Assembly (NCBI GenBank): GCA_910585275.1
Contig: CAJUCW010000016.1
Location: 1-64,000, forward strand
DNA length: 64,000 nt
Direction of reading: 5' to 3'
DNA from: an uncultured Muribaculaceae bacterium
GTDB lineage: Bacteria; Bacteroidota; Bacteroidia; Bacteroidales; Muribaculaceae
Shown: piece after piece, positions 1 to 9,262 of the stretch
Layout: every line of letters begins with the position of its first letter
How positions within the stretch are numbered: position 1 is the first letter of the stretch
Made by a program: the position numbers and the translations under genes
Notes under the pieces: model-generated
The model's input: the letters and a program-made list of their open reading frames with translations, nothing else
Databases searched by the model: none
What the model was told of the DNA's origin: nothing

Positions 1-41
1 GTGAACCGAATTTATTTAACTTTTAACCCCGTCCATTTTTA

Positions 42-302
42 GTGGACAGTAGTGAAGACCTCTCAAAAAAACTTAAAGACTATCTTGAAAAAGAGGTGAA
101 AATCGGAAGTCAGGCGGAAAGTTTCTCCACACCCAAAATAATCAAGCCCGTACCGAGCGACAAAGAGGATTATTCGGAATATCCCGACCTCCTCCACAGC
201 TCTTTCGACGAAATCAAGAAAGTGCTGCTCCGTGAAGTGCAAACAATGCAAAGCGTCAAAGAGATGAATAAGAACGCTCCCTTCGGCGACGACTCCATCT
301 AA
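42..302 (+). CDS. Small charged protein of unknown function
   Basis: Eighty-six codons from a GTG at 42; an in-frame stop at 24-26 means the frame cannot extend further upstream. The product is hydrophilic, rich in Lys, Glu and Asp, and has no signal peptide, membrane segment or recognisable motif. The first 20 residues look helical and amphipathic. I do not recognise a family. The GTG start has no clear ribosome binding site, so this may be the tail of a gene damaged just outside the window rather than an intact gene. A G+C-rich hairpin follows at 414-449. Confidence 0.35.
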   Translation: MDSSEDLSKKLKDYLEKEVKIGSQAESFSTPKIIKPVPSDKEDYSEYPDLLHSSFDEIKKVLLREVQTMQSVKEMNKNAPFGDDSI

Positions 303-341
303 AAAAACACCAAAGCCGAAAAAACAATTTTCACAATTAAT

Positions 342-393
342 CCGGCTTATCGGCAAGTGCATCCCAATGCGTCTGCCGGTTTGTCGCAAGGTG
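342..393 (+). repeat. 52-bp dispersed repeat, copy 1
   Basis: This 52-base stretch recurs with a handful of mismatches at 2315-2366. Each copy ends in CCGGTTTGTCGCAAGGTG, and a related form of that motif also opens the unit, so the element has an internal direct repeat. The two copies flank the O-acetylesterase gene in the same orientation. Function unknown. Confidence 0.7.
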
Positions 394-413
394 TCCTACC
401 CCTCGACACAACA

Positions 414-449
414 CCCCCCGGACCCGGCAAAAAAACCGGACCCGGGGGG
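414..449. terminator. G+C-rich terminator-like hairpin
   Basis: Two 14-base arms, CCCCCCGGACCCGG and its near complement, surround an A-rich loop; two central positions are mismatched. It lies between the small gene ending at 302 and the convergent esterase gene ending at 506, where a shared terminator is expected. No long T run follows on either strand. Confidence 0.5.
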
Positions 450-505
450 TTCTTGTAAGCCACTGTTTTTCTCACTTTATACTTATTCCCTCCCCGATTT
501 TATGT

Positions 506-1939
506 TCACTCCCAGTTGTCGGTGCGGAAGGGGATGAGGGGGAGATAGTTGCCGCCGTGCAAAGTGCCGGGGAGAAAGTCGCGGAAGCCGTAACGCACAG
601 CCACTGGCTTCGCCACTGCCTTGCTTGACACTACCATTTCGTTTGTCTGCCAATGGAGGCGTACTGAGTCGGCGGGATGGAACACGCGGTCGGCTCCGGC
701 CACTTCAAATCCACGAATGTCATAGTTGCGGCAGATTCCGTCGTTAGGTGAATCAATCGCCACCCAAGCCTCGTTTCCTACGAAGCGGTGGCTCTTATAG
801 CGCGGACTTCCGGCAAGATATTGCTTACGGTCGTAGGTTTTGTTGAGGGCGAGGTCGGCGAGGCGCTTGCCTACCGCCGCCTTGTTGCCCGGATGAATGT
901 TATATCGCTCGTAAGGCTCCACAAGGTCGTTGATGGAAATCATGTCGGCGTTCGGAATCATTTCCACGGCTTTCCACTGCGCCTCGCGCAAAAGCGGAGA
1001 CTTCCCGGTCTCTGCCGGATCGTCATACTCGTAAGGGGCTATCTCCACGGCATAGAAAGGAATGTCGCCGAGTCCGATGTCTGCGCGCCAACGCTCCACC
1101 ATCTTTGCCAGACGTTCCGCATAGGTTTGCCAAGTCCTCACATTGGAACAACCCTGATACCATATTATCCCTTTTACGGTATAGTTCTTTATCGGATTGA
1201 ACATGGCGTTATACATCAGCATCGGACGATAATAATGCACCATCGGCTCTATGTCTTTTGGATCGAGCGACACGTCGGGATACGTCTCAAGAATATCACG
1301 CGGGGTCCAGCTCTCCACCTTCGCACCTCCGTAGGCCGCGCTCACGATGCCGACAGGTACGTCAAGCACTTTCAACAAACGGTTGGCATAATGCCATGCC
1401 ACCGCGCTGAACTCGGGAGCCGTCTCGGGCGACGGTACGGCCCATGAGGAGGGGACGGTGTCAACGGGAGTGTAGCTCTGTGAAAGTGGCACGGTGAAGA
1501 ACCGGATTCTGCCGGCTTGGTCGCCGGAATCGGTTATCTCGTCGTAACCACCCTCCACACAACATCCCGGGAATCCCTTCAGAGGCATCTGCATGTTAGA
1601 CTGTCCCGACGCAAGCCACACCTCGCCTACGAGCACATCGGAAATAGAGACGGGATCACCGTCCGAAATGGTGATGCTGTAAGGAGTGAAAGAGCCCTCC
1701 GGGGTTTCGACCGCAAGCGACCATTCGCCGGTGCGGTCGGTATAGGTGGTATATGTTTTGCCGTTCCAGGAAGGGGTTACGGTTATTTTCGAACCCGGGT
1801 CGGCGGTGCCGAAAATGCGGGCGTTGGTGTTCTGCTGAAGCACGGCATGGTCGCCGATAAGGGAAGAAGGCACTGCCTTACCCCACGCCGGCACGGTCCC
1901 GGCGATTAAAAGGGAAAAGATAATAGCTGTAGTTTTCAT
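506..1939 (-). CDS. Secreted sialate-type O-acetylesterase (SGNH hydrolase)
   Basis: A 477-residue protein with a clear signal peptide (MKTTAIIFSLLIAGTVPAWG). It carries the family signature GEVWLASGQSNMQMPL with the presumed nucleophile Ser114, and a C-terminal His in NIHPGNKAAVGKRL. An N-terminal beta-sandwich (about residues 25-100) precedes the SGNH domain, as in bacterial sialate O-acetylesterases (SASA/DUF303). Such enzymes remove acetyl groups from sialic acids or plant glycans in the periplasm; the substrate here cannot be read from sequence. A good promoter sits just upstream (1973-2004). Monocistronic, convergent to the gene at 42-302. Confidence 0.88.
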   Translation of the reverse strand: MKTTAIIFSLLIAGTVPAWGKAVPSSLIGDHAVLQQNTNARIFGTADPGSKITVTPSWNGKTYTTYTDRTGEWSLAVETPEGSFTPYSITISDGDPVSISDVLVGEVWLASGQSNMQMPLKGFPGCCVEGGYDEITDSGDQAGRIRFFTVPLSQSYTPVDTVPSSWAVPSPETAPEFSAVAWHYANRLLKVLDVPVGIVSAAYGGAKVESWTPRDILETYPDVSLDPKDIEPMVHYYRPMLMYNAMFNPIKNYTVKGIIWYQGCSNVRTWQTYAERLAKMVERWRADIGLGDIPFYAVEIAPYEYDDPAETGKSPLLREAQWKAVEMIPNADMISINDLVEPYERYNIHPGNKAAVGKRLADLALNKTYDRKQYLAGSPRYKSHRFVGNEAWVAIDSPNDGICRNYDIRGFEVAGADRVFHPADSVRLHWQTNEMVVSSKAVAKPVAVRYGFRDFLPGTLHGGNYLPLIPFRTDNWE

Positions 1940-1972
1940 GTCATTTTCCGGTCAACGATTTGAATTCCAAAG

Positions 1973-2004
1973 CAAATTTACACTTTAATCCGGAAAAAAC
2001 CAAA
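1973..2004 (-). promoter_or_regulatory. Bacteroidetes-type promoter of the O-acetylesterase
   Basis: On the minus strand, TTTG (2001-2004), a 20-base spacer and TAAATTTG (1973-1980) match the -33/-7 consensus. The expected start of transcription leaves a leader of about 30 nt. Confidence 0.7.
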
Positions 2005-2032
2005 ATTCCAAGGACAACAAATTCAATCAAAG

Positions 2033-2196
2033 ACAACAAACTCAAACCAGAACATCCAAGAACAACCAGATTTTTTATTTTAAAATAATACACACACAAC
2101 AAACTCAAACCAGAACAACCAAGAACAACCAGATTTTTTATTTTAAAATAATACACACACAACAAACTCAAACCAGAACAACCAAGAACAACCAGT
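2033..2196. repeat. 63-bp tandem repeat, about 2.6 copies
   Basis: Units begin at 2033, 2096 and 2159 (period 63, counted from the recurring CTCAAACCAG at 2041, 2104 and 2167). Units are nearly identical; the third stops after about 38 bases. Each unit holds AGAACAACCAAGAACAACCAG followed by an A/T block. A partial relative lies at 27175-27201. The rest of the spacer 1940-2516 holds promoters of both flanking genes and the second 52-bp repeat; the open frames across it are repeat artefacts. Confidence 0.85.
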
Positions 2197-2314
2197 TTTT
2201 TTTACAATACAAATTTGTATCCGAATACATAATTTTATGCGTGAATGCCCACACCCTCACAACGCTTTCAAATACAAACGGAGAGAAGTTGGCTCGTTCC
2301 GAAATAAGATTTAT

Positions 2315-2366
2315 CCGGTTTGTCGCAAAGTGCATCACAATGCGTCAGCCGGTTTGTCGCAAGGTG
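2315..2366 (+). repeat. 52-bp dispersed repeat, copy 2
   Basis: Second copy of the element at 342-393, same orientation, with the internal duplication CCGGTTTGTCGCAARGTG more clearly preserved at both ends of the unit. Confidence 0.7.
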
Positions 2367-2424
2367 AGCCAAGCATTTAATCCGGATAAATCTTCTCTCA
2401 ATATCTCCGGTTTTTCAGGTTTGT

Positions 2425-2457
2425 TTTGCAGATTCACAAAGATTTTTAGTAAATTTG
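2425..2457 (+). promoter_or_regulatory. Promoter of nadB
   Basis: TTTG at 2425-2428, a 21-base spacer and TAAATTTG at 2450-2457 fit the Bacteroidetes consensus. The leader to the ATG at 2517 would be about 54 nt. Confidence 0.7.
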
Positions 2458-2516
2458 CCATTTGATAGGGATGCCCTTTTCGCGACACCCCCTTTTTCAA
2501 CCCTAAAACATTTGGA

Positions 2517-4088
2517 ATGGTCTATCGATATGACTATCTCGTGATCGGCTCAGGAATAGCCGGCATGAGTTTTGCTCTTAAGGCCGCAAAACACGGTCGC
2601 GTAGCAATTATTTGCAAGACAACCCTTGAAGAAGCCAACACGTATTTCGCCCAGGGGGGCGTGGCAAGTGTCACCAACCTTGAGGTCGATGACTTCGACA
2701 AGCATATCAACGACACCATGATTGCCGGCGACTGGCTTTCCGACCCCGCAGCCGTGGAAAAAGTGGTGAAAAACGCACCCTCACAAATCCGTGAACTTAT
2801 CGGCTGGGGCGTCAACTTCGACAAAAAAGACGACGGCTCTTTCGACCTACACCGCGAAGGGGGACACTCTGAATTCCGGATTCTCCACCATGCCGACAAC
2901 ACAGGTGCGGAAATACAGACAAGCCTCGTGGAGGCCGTGAAAAACAATCCCGACATCGACATATTCGACAACCACTTCGCCCTCGAAATAATCACCCAGC
3001 ACCACCTGGGCAAAATCGTGACGCGCCGCACCCCCGACATCACTTGCTACGGGGCTTACATACTTGACGAACTCACGGGACGCACCGACACATTCCTCGC
3101 CAAAGTGACGGTGATGGCCACGGGCGGCGTAGGGGCCGTATATACCACCACCACCAACCCCCTCATCGCCACCGGCGACGGCATCGCCATGGTATATCGC
3201 GCGAAAGGCACGGTCAAAGACATGGAGTTCATCCAGTTCCACCCCACCGCGCTCTATCATCCCGGCGACCGCCCTTCGTTCCTCATCACCGAAGCCATGA
3301 GAGGCTACGGCGCGGTGCTACGCAATCTCGACGGCGAAGAATTCATGCACAAGTATGACCCGCGCCTCTCCCTTGCACCCCGCGACATCGTGGCGCGAGC
3401 CATCGACTCCGAGATGAAACTCCACGGCACCGACCACGTGTATCTCGACGTGACCCACAAAGACCCCGAAGAGACTAAACGCCATTTCCCCAACATCTAT
3501 GAGAAATGCCTCTCGCTCGGCATCGACATAACAAAAGACATGATTCCGGTGGCCCCCGCTGCCCATTACCTCTGCGGAGGAATAAAGGTTGACCTCAACG
3601 GGGAGTCATCTATCAAACGCCTTTACGCCCTCGGCGAATGCAGCTGCACAGGTCTGCACGGCGGCAACCGCCTCGCCAGCAACTCGCTGATAGAGGCTGT
3701 AGTATATGCCGACGCGGCTGCAAAACATGCCGTGGAAGCCGTGAAGGGCTACGACTTCCGCACCGACGTGCCGGAATGGAACGACAAAGGCACCGCCCAC
3801 CCCGAGGAGATGGTGCTCATCACTCAATCGGAGAAAGAGGTGAACCAGATTATGGGCTACTACGTTGGAATCGTGAGGAGCGACCTCCGTCTCGACCGTG
3901 CCTGGAACCGTCTCGACATCCTTTACGAGGAGACTGAAAAGCTCTTCAAGGTGAGCAAACCGAGTCGCGAACTTTGCGAACTGCGCAACATCATCAATGT
4001 GGCGTATCTCATAATGCGCCAGGCAAGGGAACGCAAAGAGAGCCGGGGACTGCATTTCACCGTTGATTATCCCCCAAAAAACCATTGA
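2517..4088 (+). CDS. nadB: L-aspartate oxidase
   Basis: Oxidises L-aspartate to iminoaspartate, the first step of de novo NAD synthesis; the flavoprotein hands its product to quinolinate synthase, encoded at 33330-34280. The 523 residues match full family length. Visible features are the FAD-binding GSGIAGMS near residue 11, the ANTYFAQGGVASV segment, HREGGHSEFRILHHADNTG in the substrate region, EFIQFHPTALYHPG, and the FAD-capping ALGECSCTGLHGGNRLASNSL near residue 375. The helical C-terminal domain is present. The stop at 4086-4088 abuts the next gene, so the two are probably co-transcribed. Confidence 0.96.
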   Translation: MVYRYDYLVIGSGIAGMSFALKAAKHGRVAIICKTTLEEANTYFAQGGVASVTNLEVDDFDKHINDTMIAGDWLSDPAAVEKVVKNAPSQIRELIGWGVNFDKKDDGSFDLHREGGHSEFRILHHADNTGAEIQTSLVEAVKNNPDIDIFDNHFALEIITQHHLGKIVTRRTPDITCYGAYILDELTGRTDTFLAKVTVMATGGVGAVYTTTTNPLIATGDGIAMVYRAKGTVKDMEFIQFHPTALYHPGDRPSFLITEAMRGYGAVLRNLDGEEFMHKYDPRLSLAPRDIVARAIDSEMKLHGTDHVYLDVTHKDPEETKRHFPNIYEKCLSLGIDITKDMIPVAPAAHYLCGGIKVDLNGESSIKRLYALGECSCTGLHGGNRLASNSLIEAVVYADAAAKHAVEAVKGYDFRTDVPEWNDKGTAHPEEMVLITQSEKEVNQIMGYYVGIVRSDLRLDRAWNRLDILYEETEKLFKVSKPSRELCELRNIINVAYLIMRQARERKESRGLHFTVDYPPKNH

Positions 4089-4090
4089 AT

Positions 4091-5767
4091 ATGACCCTAC
4101 GCCCCTATAAGCATCCGATTGCCGCGCTTGCCGCGTCGGCACTCCTCCCACTCCTTTCCATGGCTGTGGAACCCGCTTCGAGCCATGACGCAGCCGTAGC
4201 GCGCAACCTCAGCACCTTCAACGCCATCGTAAAGGAGCTGGAGATGAACTATGTCGATACCATCCGCCCCAAGGAGGCGTTTAATGCGGCTATCGGCGCT
4301 CTGCTATCCACCATCGATCCATATACGGAGTTTTACGACGCCGACCAACGCGCCGACCTAACCAAAATGACCACCGGCCAATATGACTACGCCGGAATCG
4401 GAAGCTTCATCATGCAGCGCGACAGCGCGGCCTACATTTCATATCCTATGGAGGGCGCTCCCGCAGCCAAGGCGGGCCTCCGCAGCGGCGACCACATCAT
4501 CCGCGTCGATTCGGTCGATACGTCGCACATGGGGTCGGACGCAGTGTCTAAACTGCTGAGGGGGCAAGCGGGAACAACCGTCAGGGTAACGGTTGACCGC
4601 CCTTACGTGACAGATTCCATACTGACCTTCGAGATGGTGCGCGGAAAACTGGTGGAACCCTCAGTGCCTTACTGGGGCGTAATCAACGGCAACACGGGCT
4701 ACATCCGGCTCACGCAGTTTATCGAACAGAGCGGTAAAGATGTGCGCGAGGCTCTCGAAAGCTTCAAGAAAAACCCGGAGGTGAAACAGATTGTGCTCGA
4801 CCTGCGCGGCAACGGCGGCGGACTCCTCGAACAGGCGGTTGACATCGTGGGCAATTTCGTGCCGAAAGGCACGGAGGTGCTACGCACACGCGGACGCGAC
4901 GCATCCACCGAGAAAATCTACAAGACCACCAAGACCCCCATTTTCCCCGACATACCGCTTGCCGTGCTCATCGACGGCGGCTCGGCTTCATCTTCCGAAA
5001 TCACCGCCGGTTCGCTCCAAGATCTCGACCGCGCAGTGCTCATCGGGAGCCGCAGCTACGGGAAAGGGCTCGTGCAGGCCACAATGCAGCTTCCCTACGA
5101 CGGACTGCTGAAAGTGACCACCGCGAAATATTACATCCCATCGGGGCGTCTTATCCAGGCTCTCGACTATTCCCACCGCAATCCCGACGGGTCGGTGGCA
5201 CGCACCCCCGACTCGCTGACCAACGTATATAAGACGCTCCACGGCCGCGAAGTGCGCGACGGCGGAGGGCTCACCCCCGACATCACCGTGGAATGGCCGC
5301 AGATCAGCCGCCTCACCTACAATCTGGTACGCGACAACTGGACCTACGATTTCGCCAACAAATATGCCAACACCCATGAGTCGATTCCCGATGCATGGGA
5401 TTTCGAGATTACCGACGAAGTCTATGACGATTTCAAAAAGAGCATCGACCCGTCGAAACTGAAATATGACAAAGTGCTCGATGAGATTCTGAAGGAATTG
5501 CGCAAGACCGCCGGCGAGGAAGGTTACCTCACCGACGAAACCGCCGCCGCCCTCGACTCGCTCGCGCCGCTTCTCACCCACAACCTCAACCGCGACCTCG
5601 ACAACAAGCGGCATGAGGTGAGCGAATATCTCGGCGCGGAGATTGCCAACCGTTATTATTTCGACAAAGGGAAAATCCTTCAGGACCTCAAATATGACGA
5701 CGCCCTGAAAAAGGCGGAAGAGATTCTCTCGAATCCCGCCGAGCTCAAAAAAATCCTTGGAAAGTGA
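4091..5767 (+). CDS. S41-family C-terminal processing protease
   Basis: A periplasmic or membrane-associated serine protease of the CtpA/Prc family. An N-terminal hydrophobic stretch (HPIAALAASALLPLLSMAV) is a signal peptide or anchor. A PDZ domain covers about residues 95-170, followed by the peptidase core with GGSASSSEI (nucleophile Ser near 300) and SYGKGLVQ (general-base Lys near 325). The C-terminal 150 residues are helical and charged. I take ATG 4091 as the start; a TTG at 4085 overlapping the nadB stop is in frame two codons earlier. The stop overlaps the GTG of mfd, giving a tight nadB-S41-mfd run. Confidence 0.92.
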   Translation: MTLRPYKHPIAALAASALLPLLSMAVEPASSHDAAVARNLSTFNAIVKELEMNYVDTIRPKEAFNAAIGALLSTIDPYTEFYDADQRADLTKMTTGQYDYAGIGSFIMQRDSAAYISYPMEGAPAAKAGLRSGDHIIRVDSVDTSHMGSDAVSKLLRGQAGTTVRVTVDRPYVTDSILTFEMVRGKLVEPSVPYWGVINGNTGYIRLTQFIEQSGKDVREALESFKKNPEVKQIVLDLRGNGGGLLEQAVDIVGNFVPKGTEVLRTRGRDASTEKIYKTTKTPIFPDIPLAVLIDGGSASSSEITAGSLQDLDRAVLIGSRSYGKGLVQATMQLPYDGLLKVTTAKYYIPSGRLIQALDYSHRNPDGSVARTPDSLTNVYKTLHGREVRDGGGLTPDITVEWPQISRLTYNLVRDNWTYDFANKYANTHESIPDAWDFEITDEVYDDFKKSIDPSKLKYDKVLDEILKELRKTAGEEGYLTDETAAALDSLAPLLTHNLNRDLDNKRHEVSEYLGAEIANRYYFDKGKILQDLKYDDALKKAEEILSNPAELKKILGK

Positions 5768-8700
5768 AACTTCAGGAAGCAGACAGACTTTTCGCCACCC
5801 CTTCCCGCATAAAGGCCCTCACCGCCCTCCTCGACGACAAAGGAGTGAAACGCATAACCCTCGACGGGCTTAGGGGAAGTGCCCCGGCCATGTTGCTGGC
5901 GGCGTTGCCGGCAAAAAAATATCCTTACATAATAGTAGCCGACGACATAGATGCCGCCGGCTACATCTATCATGACCTCTGCCAGATAGCCGGCGAAAGC
6001 AAAGTCGCCATCTTCACAAGCGGCTACCGGCGCGACATAAAATACGGACAGCCCGACCCGCCATCGCAGATTCTGCGCACGGAGACACTCGACTCCTGGA
6101 ACCGCAAGGACCATCCCCTTTGGGTGGTGACATGCCCCGAAGCCCTCGCGGAAAAGGTGCCTTCGAAGAAAGACCTCTCCAACCGCACGCTCCAGCTCAC
6201 GGCGCGGAAGAAAGCCGACATGGGTGCCGTAAGAATCCGACTTCGTGAACTCGGATTCAAGGAGGTGGATTACGTGTATGAACCCGGACAGTTCGCCGTG
6301 CGCGGTTCCATCCTCGACGTCTATTCCTTCTCCGGAGAACTCCCCTACCGCATAGACTTCTTCGACGACGAAATCGACTCCATACGCGCCTTCAACGTTG
6401 AGACACAGCTGTCGGAGCGCAAACTCGATTCCGTGTCGGTCATCCCGGCGGCCAGCGACGACGCATCGGCCGACGGCGTTTCCCTTCTTGAGTTTACCGA
6501 TCCCTCCACCCCGGTGTTCTGCCAATCGGTCGGCTGGCTTGAATCGAGAATAAAGACCATCTGCTCGGAAAATCTTTCGGAGGCGGTGGCCGTAACCGGC
6601 GAAGGCGATGCCCACGCCATGGAGAAGGTGGTTGACCCCGACCGTTTCCTTTCGCGGCTCCACGCCATGAAGACAGTGGAATTCGGCACCGCGGCAGATG
6701 CAGTGTCATCATTTACGCCCGACGCCTCCATCGACTTCGACTGTTCGCTCCAGACACTCTACCACAAAAACTTCACCCTGATAGCCGATTCGTTTACAAA
6801 ATTCCTCAACGACGGCTACAAAATACTTATCCTGAGCGACACCCCTTTCCAGAACGAGCGTCTGAAAGCCATCTTCGAAGACCGTGGCGACAAGATAAAG
6901 TTCACCCCGGTTGACAATACCATCCACGAAGGGTTCGTGGACCACGCCACGAAAATCTGCTTCTTCACCGACCATCAGATTTTCGACCGCTTTCACAAAT
7001 ACAATCTCAAGAGCGACCGCGCACGAGGCGGCAAACTCGCCCTCAGTCTCAAGGAACTCCAGCAGATAGAGGCGGGCGACTATATCGTGCATATCGACCA
7101 TGGCATAGCCAAGTTCGGCGGTCTGGTAAAAACCGATGTCAACGGACATCCGCAGGAGATGATCAAACTCCTCTTCCAGAACGACGACATCGTGCTCGTG
7201 AGCATCCATGCCCTCCACAAGCTTTCGAAATACCGTGGCAAGGAGGGGGTGCCTCCGAAAATCAGCAAACTCGGTTCCGGAGCATGGCAAAAGCTGAAGG
7301 AGAAGACGAAAACAAAGATGAAAGACATCGCGCGCGACCTCATACGTCTCTACGCCGCGCGACGTCAGGAAAAAGGGTATGCCTTCGCTCCCGATTCCTA
7401 CCTGCAGCATGAGCTGGAGGCAAGTTTCATCTACGAGGATACCCCCGACCAGCTCAAAGCCACAAACGAGGTGAAGGCCGACATGGAATCGGCACGCCCG
7501 ATGGACCGACTCATCTGCGGCGACGTAGGGTTCGGGAAGACGGAAATAGCAATCCGGGCAGCATTCAAGGCTGCAGCCGATTCGAAGCAGACAGCCGTGC
7601 TCGTGCCCACCACCGTGCTCGCAATGCAGCATTACCACACCTTCTCGGAGCGTCTTAAAGACCTCCCAGTGCGTGTGGAGTTCATCTCGCGCGCCAAGAA
7701 ACCCAAAGAGGTGAAGCAGATTCTCGCAGACCTCGCCGACGGGAAAATCGACATCATAATCGGCACCCACAAACTAATCGGCAAGGGCGTGAAATTCAAA
7801 GACCTCGGACTTCTCATAGTAGATGAGGAGCAGAAATTCGGCGTGGCGGTAAAAGAGAAACTCAAGCAGCTAAAGGTCAACGTCGATACCCTCACCATGA
7901 GCGCGACCCCGATTCCGCGAACCCTGCAGTTCTCCCTGATGGGGGCGCGCGACCTGTCGGCGCTCAATACGCCCCCTGCCAACCGCCAGCCCATCGTGAC
8001 CGACGTCTCCACATTCGACGACGACGTGATAAAGGAAGCGGTGAACTTCGAATTGAGCCGCAACGGCCAGATTTTCTTCATCTCCAACCGCATAGAAAAC
8101 CTCGACACTATAGAAAACACCCTGCGCCGTCTCGTGCCCGGGATAAGGATTGTGAAGGCTCACGGGCAGATGCCTCCCGAAAAACTGGAGAAGGCAATCC
8201 TCGATTTCGCCGCCCACGACTACGATGTGCTCCTATCGACCACCATCGTGGAAAACGGCATCGACATGCCCAACGTCAACACCATCCTAATCAACAACGC
8301 ACAGAATTTCGGACTCAGCGAGCTCCATCAGCTTCGCGGCCGAGTGGGCAGAAACAACAAGAAGGCTTTCTGCTACCTCCTCGTGCCTCCGGGCAACCCG
8401 CTCACCCCCGTGGCGCGCCGCCGACTCCAGGCAATCGAGAATTTCAGCGACCTCGGAAGCGGCATTCACATTGCCATGCAAGACCTCGATATCCGAGGCG
8501 CCGGCAACCTCCTCGGGGCGGAACAAAGCGGGTTTATCGCCGACCTCGGCTATGAGGCATACCAGAAAATACTGAAAGAATCGGTGCTCGAACTCAAGAC
8601 AGAGGAATTCGCCGACACGTTTGAAGACCTTTCCGCAGGGAAGGAGGAGGAGTTTGTGGCCGATTGCACCATCGAAAGCGACCTCGAACTGCGCCTCCCG

Positions 8701-9120
8701 CCCGACTATGTGCCCCAGGAGAGCGAACGCATAAGCCTTTACCAGCAGCTCGACAATATGGAGAAGCCGGAACAGATCGAAGCGTTCCGCGCGCATCTGC
8801 GCGACCGCTTCGGAGTTATCCCGCAAATTTCCGAGGAACTTATCAAGGTGGTGCCGTTGCGTATGGCGGCCCGGCGTCTCGGAATAGAACGCCTCGCCCT
8901 TAAAGGTGGCAAGATGAGGGTCTATTTCGTGGGCGACGACAATAAGGCATATTATCAGAGTCCGGCGTTCGGAAAGGTGCTCACTTATCTACAGACCAAT
9001 CCTCTCCGTTGTGAACTCCGCGACGTGAAAGGGAAACGGAGCATCTTGATTTCAAACATCACCACCGTGAGCGAAGCCCTCGCCATCCTCTCATCCATGG
9101 AATCGGCAACGCCGATATAA
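5764..9120 (+). CDS. mfd: Transcription-repair coupling factor Mfd
   Basis: Removes RNA polymerase stalled at DNA lesions and recruits UvrA for strand-specific repair. The 1118 residues hold the UvrB-like N-terminal module with YVYEPGQFAVRGSILDVYS, the RNA-polymerase-interacting domain (EAGDYIVHIDHGIAKFGG, about residues 435-500), Walker A GDVGFGKTEIA (about 587), DEEQKFGV (about 686), SATPIPRTLQFSLMGARD, LHQLRGRVGR, and the C-terminal regulatory domain. The start is GTG 5764 inside the upstream stop (AAGTGA), typical of translational coupling. A UUCG hairpin at 9168-9185 follows. Confidence 0.97.
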   Translation: MKLQEADRLFATPSRIKALTALLDDKGVKRITLDGLRGSAPAMLLAALPAKKYPYIIVADDIDAAGYIYHDLCQIAGESKVAIFTSGYRRDIKYGQPDPPSQILRTETLDSWNRKDHPLWVVTCPEALAEKVPSKKDLSNRTLQLTARKKADMGAVRIRLRELGFKEVDYVYEPGQFAVRGSILDVYSFSGELPYRIDFFDDEIDSIRAFNVETQLSERKLDSVSVIPAASDDASADGVSLLEFTDPSTPVFCQSVGWLESRIKTICSENLSEAVAVTGEGDAHAMEKVVDPDRFLSRLHAMKTVEFGTAADAVSSFTPDASIDFDCSLQTLYHKNFTLIADSFTKFLNDGYKILILSDTPFQNERLKAIFEDRGDKIKFTPVDNTIHEGFVDHATKICFFTDHQIFDRFHKYNLKSDRARGGKLALSLKELQQIEAGDYIVHIDHGIAKFGGLVKTDVNGHPQEMIKLLFQNDDIVLVSIHALHKLSKYRGKEGVPPKISKLGSGAWQKLKEKTKTKMKDIARDLIRLYAARRQEKGYAFAPDSYLQHELEASFIYEDTPDQLKATNEVKADMESARPMDRLICGDVGFGKTEIAIRAAFKAAADSKQTAVLVPTTVLAMQHYHTFSERLKDLPVRVEFISRAKKPKEVKQILADLADGKIDIIIGTHKLIGKGVKFKDLGLLIVDEEQKFGVAVKEKLKQLKVNVDTLTMSATPIPRTLQFSLMGARDLSALNTPPANRQPIVTDVSTFDDDVIKEAVNFELSRNGQIFFISNRIENLDTIENTLRRLVPGIRIVKAHGQMPPEKLEKAILDFAAHDYDVLLSTTIVENGIDMPNVNTILINNAQNFGLSELHQLRGRVGRNNKKAFCYLLVPPGNPLTPVARRRLQAIENFSDLGSGIHIAMQDLDIRGAGNLLGAEQSGFIADLGYEAYQKILKESVLELKTEEFADTFEDLSAGKEEEFVADCTIESDLELRLPPDYVPQESERISLYQQLDNMEKPEQIEAFRAHLRDRFGVIPQISEELIKVVPLRMAARRLGIERLALKGGKMRVYFVGDDNKAYYQSPAFGKVLTYLQTNPLRCELRDVKGKRSILISNITTVSEALAILSSMESATPI

Positions 9121-9148
9121 AGTTGTCAGTTGTCAGTTGTCAGTTGTC
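9121..9148 (+). repeat. 7-bp tandem repeat (AGTTGTC)4
   Basis: Four perfect copies of AGTTGTC directly after the mfd stop. A simple-sequence tract likely to vary by slippage; no gene overlaps it. Confidence 0.9.
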
Positions 9149-9167
9149 GGTAGTCTTTGTTCTGTTA

Positions 9168-9185
9168 ACGGAGCTTCGGCTCCGT
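9168..9185 (+). terminator. Hairpin terminator after mfd
   Basis: ACGGAGC-TTCG-GCTCCGT, a perfect 7-bp stem with a UUCG tetraloop followed by TT. It lies 48 bases after the mfd stop and before the phytase gene. Confidence 0.65.
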
Positions 9186-9262
9186 TTATGCCGTTTTCCG
9201 CCAATCCTAAACCATAACGGGCAGAAAATTGTTTTTCCATTGAAAACCAATATCCGCCCACT

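Noticed and set aside
1941..2171. 76-codon minus-strand frame with a 21-residue periodic sequence
   Set aside because: It is a translation of the 63-bp tandem repeat, whose length is a multiple of three, and has no ribosome site.
2241..2465. 74-codon frame upstream of nadB
   Set aside because: It runs through the 52-bp dispersed repeat and the nadB promoter; composition is not coding-like.
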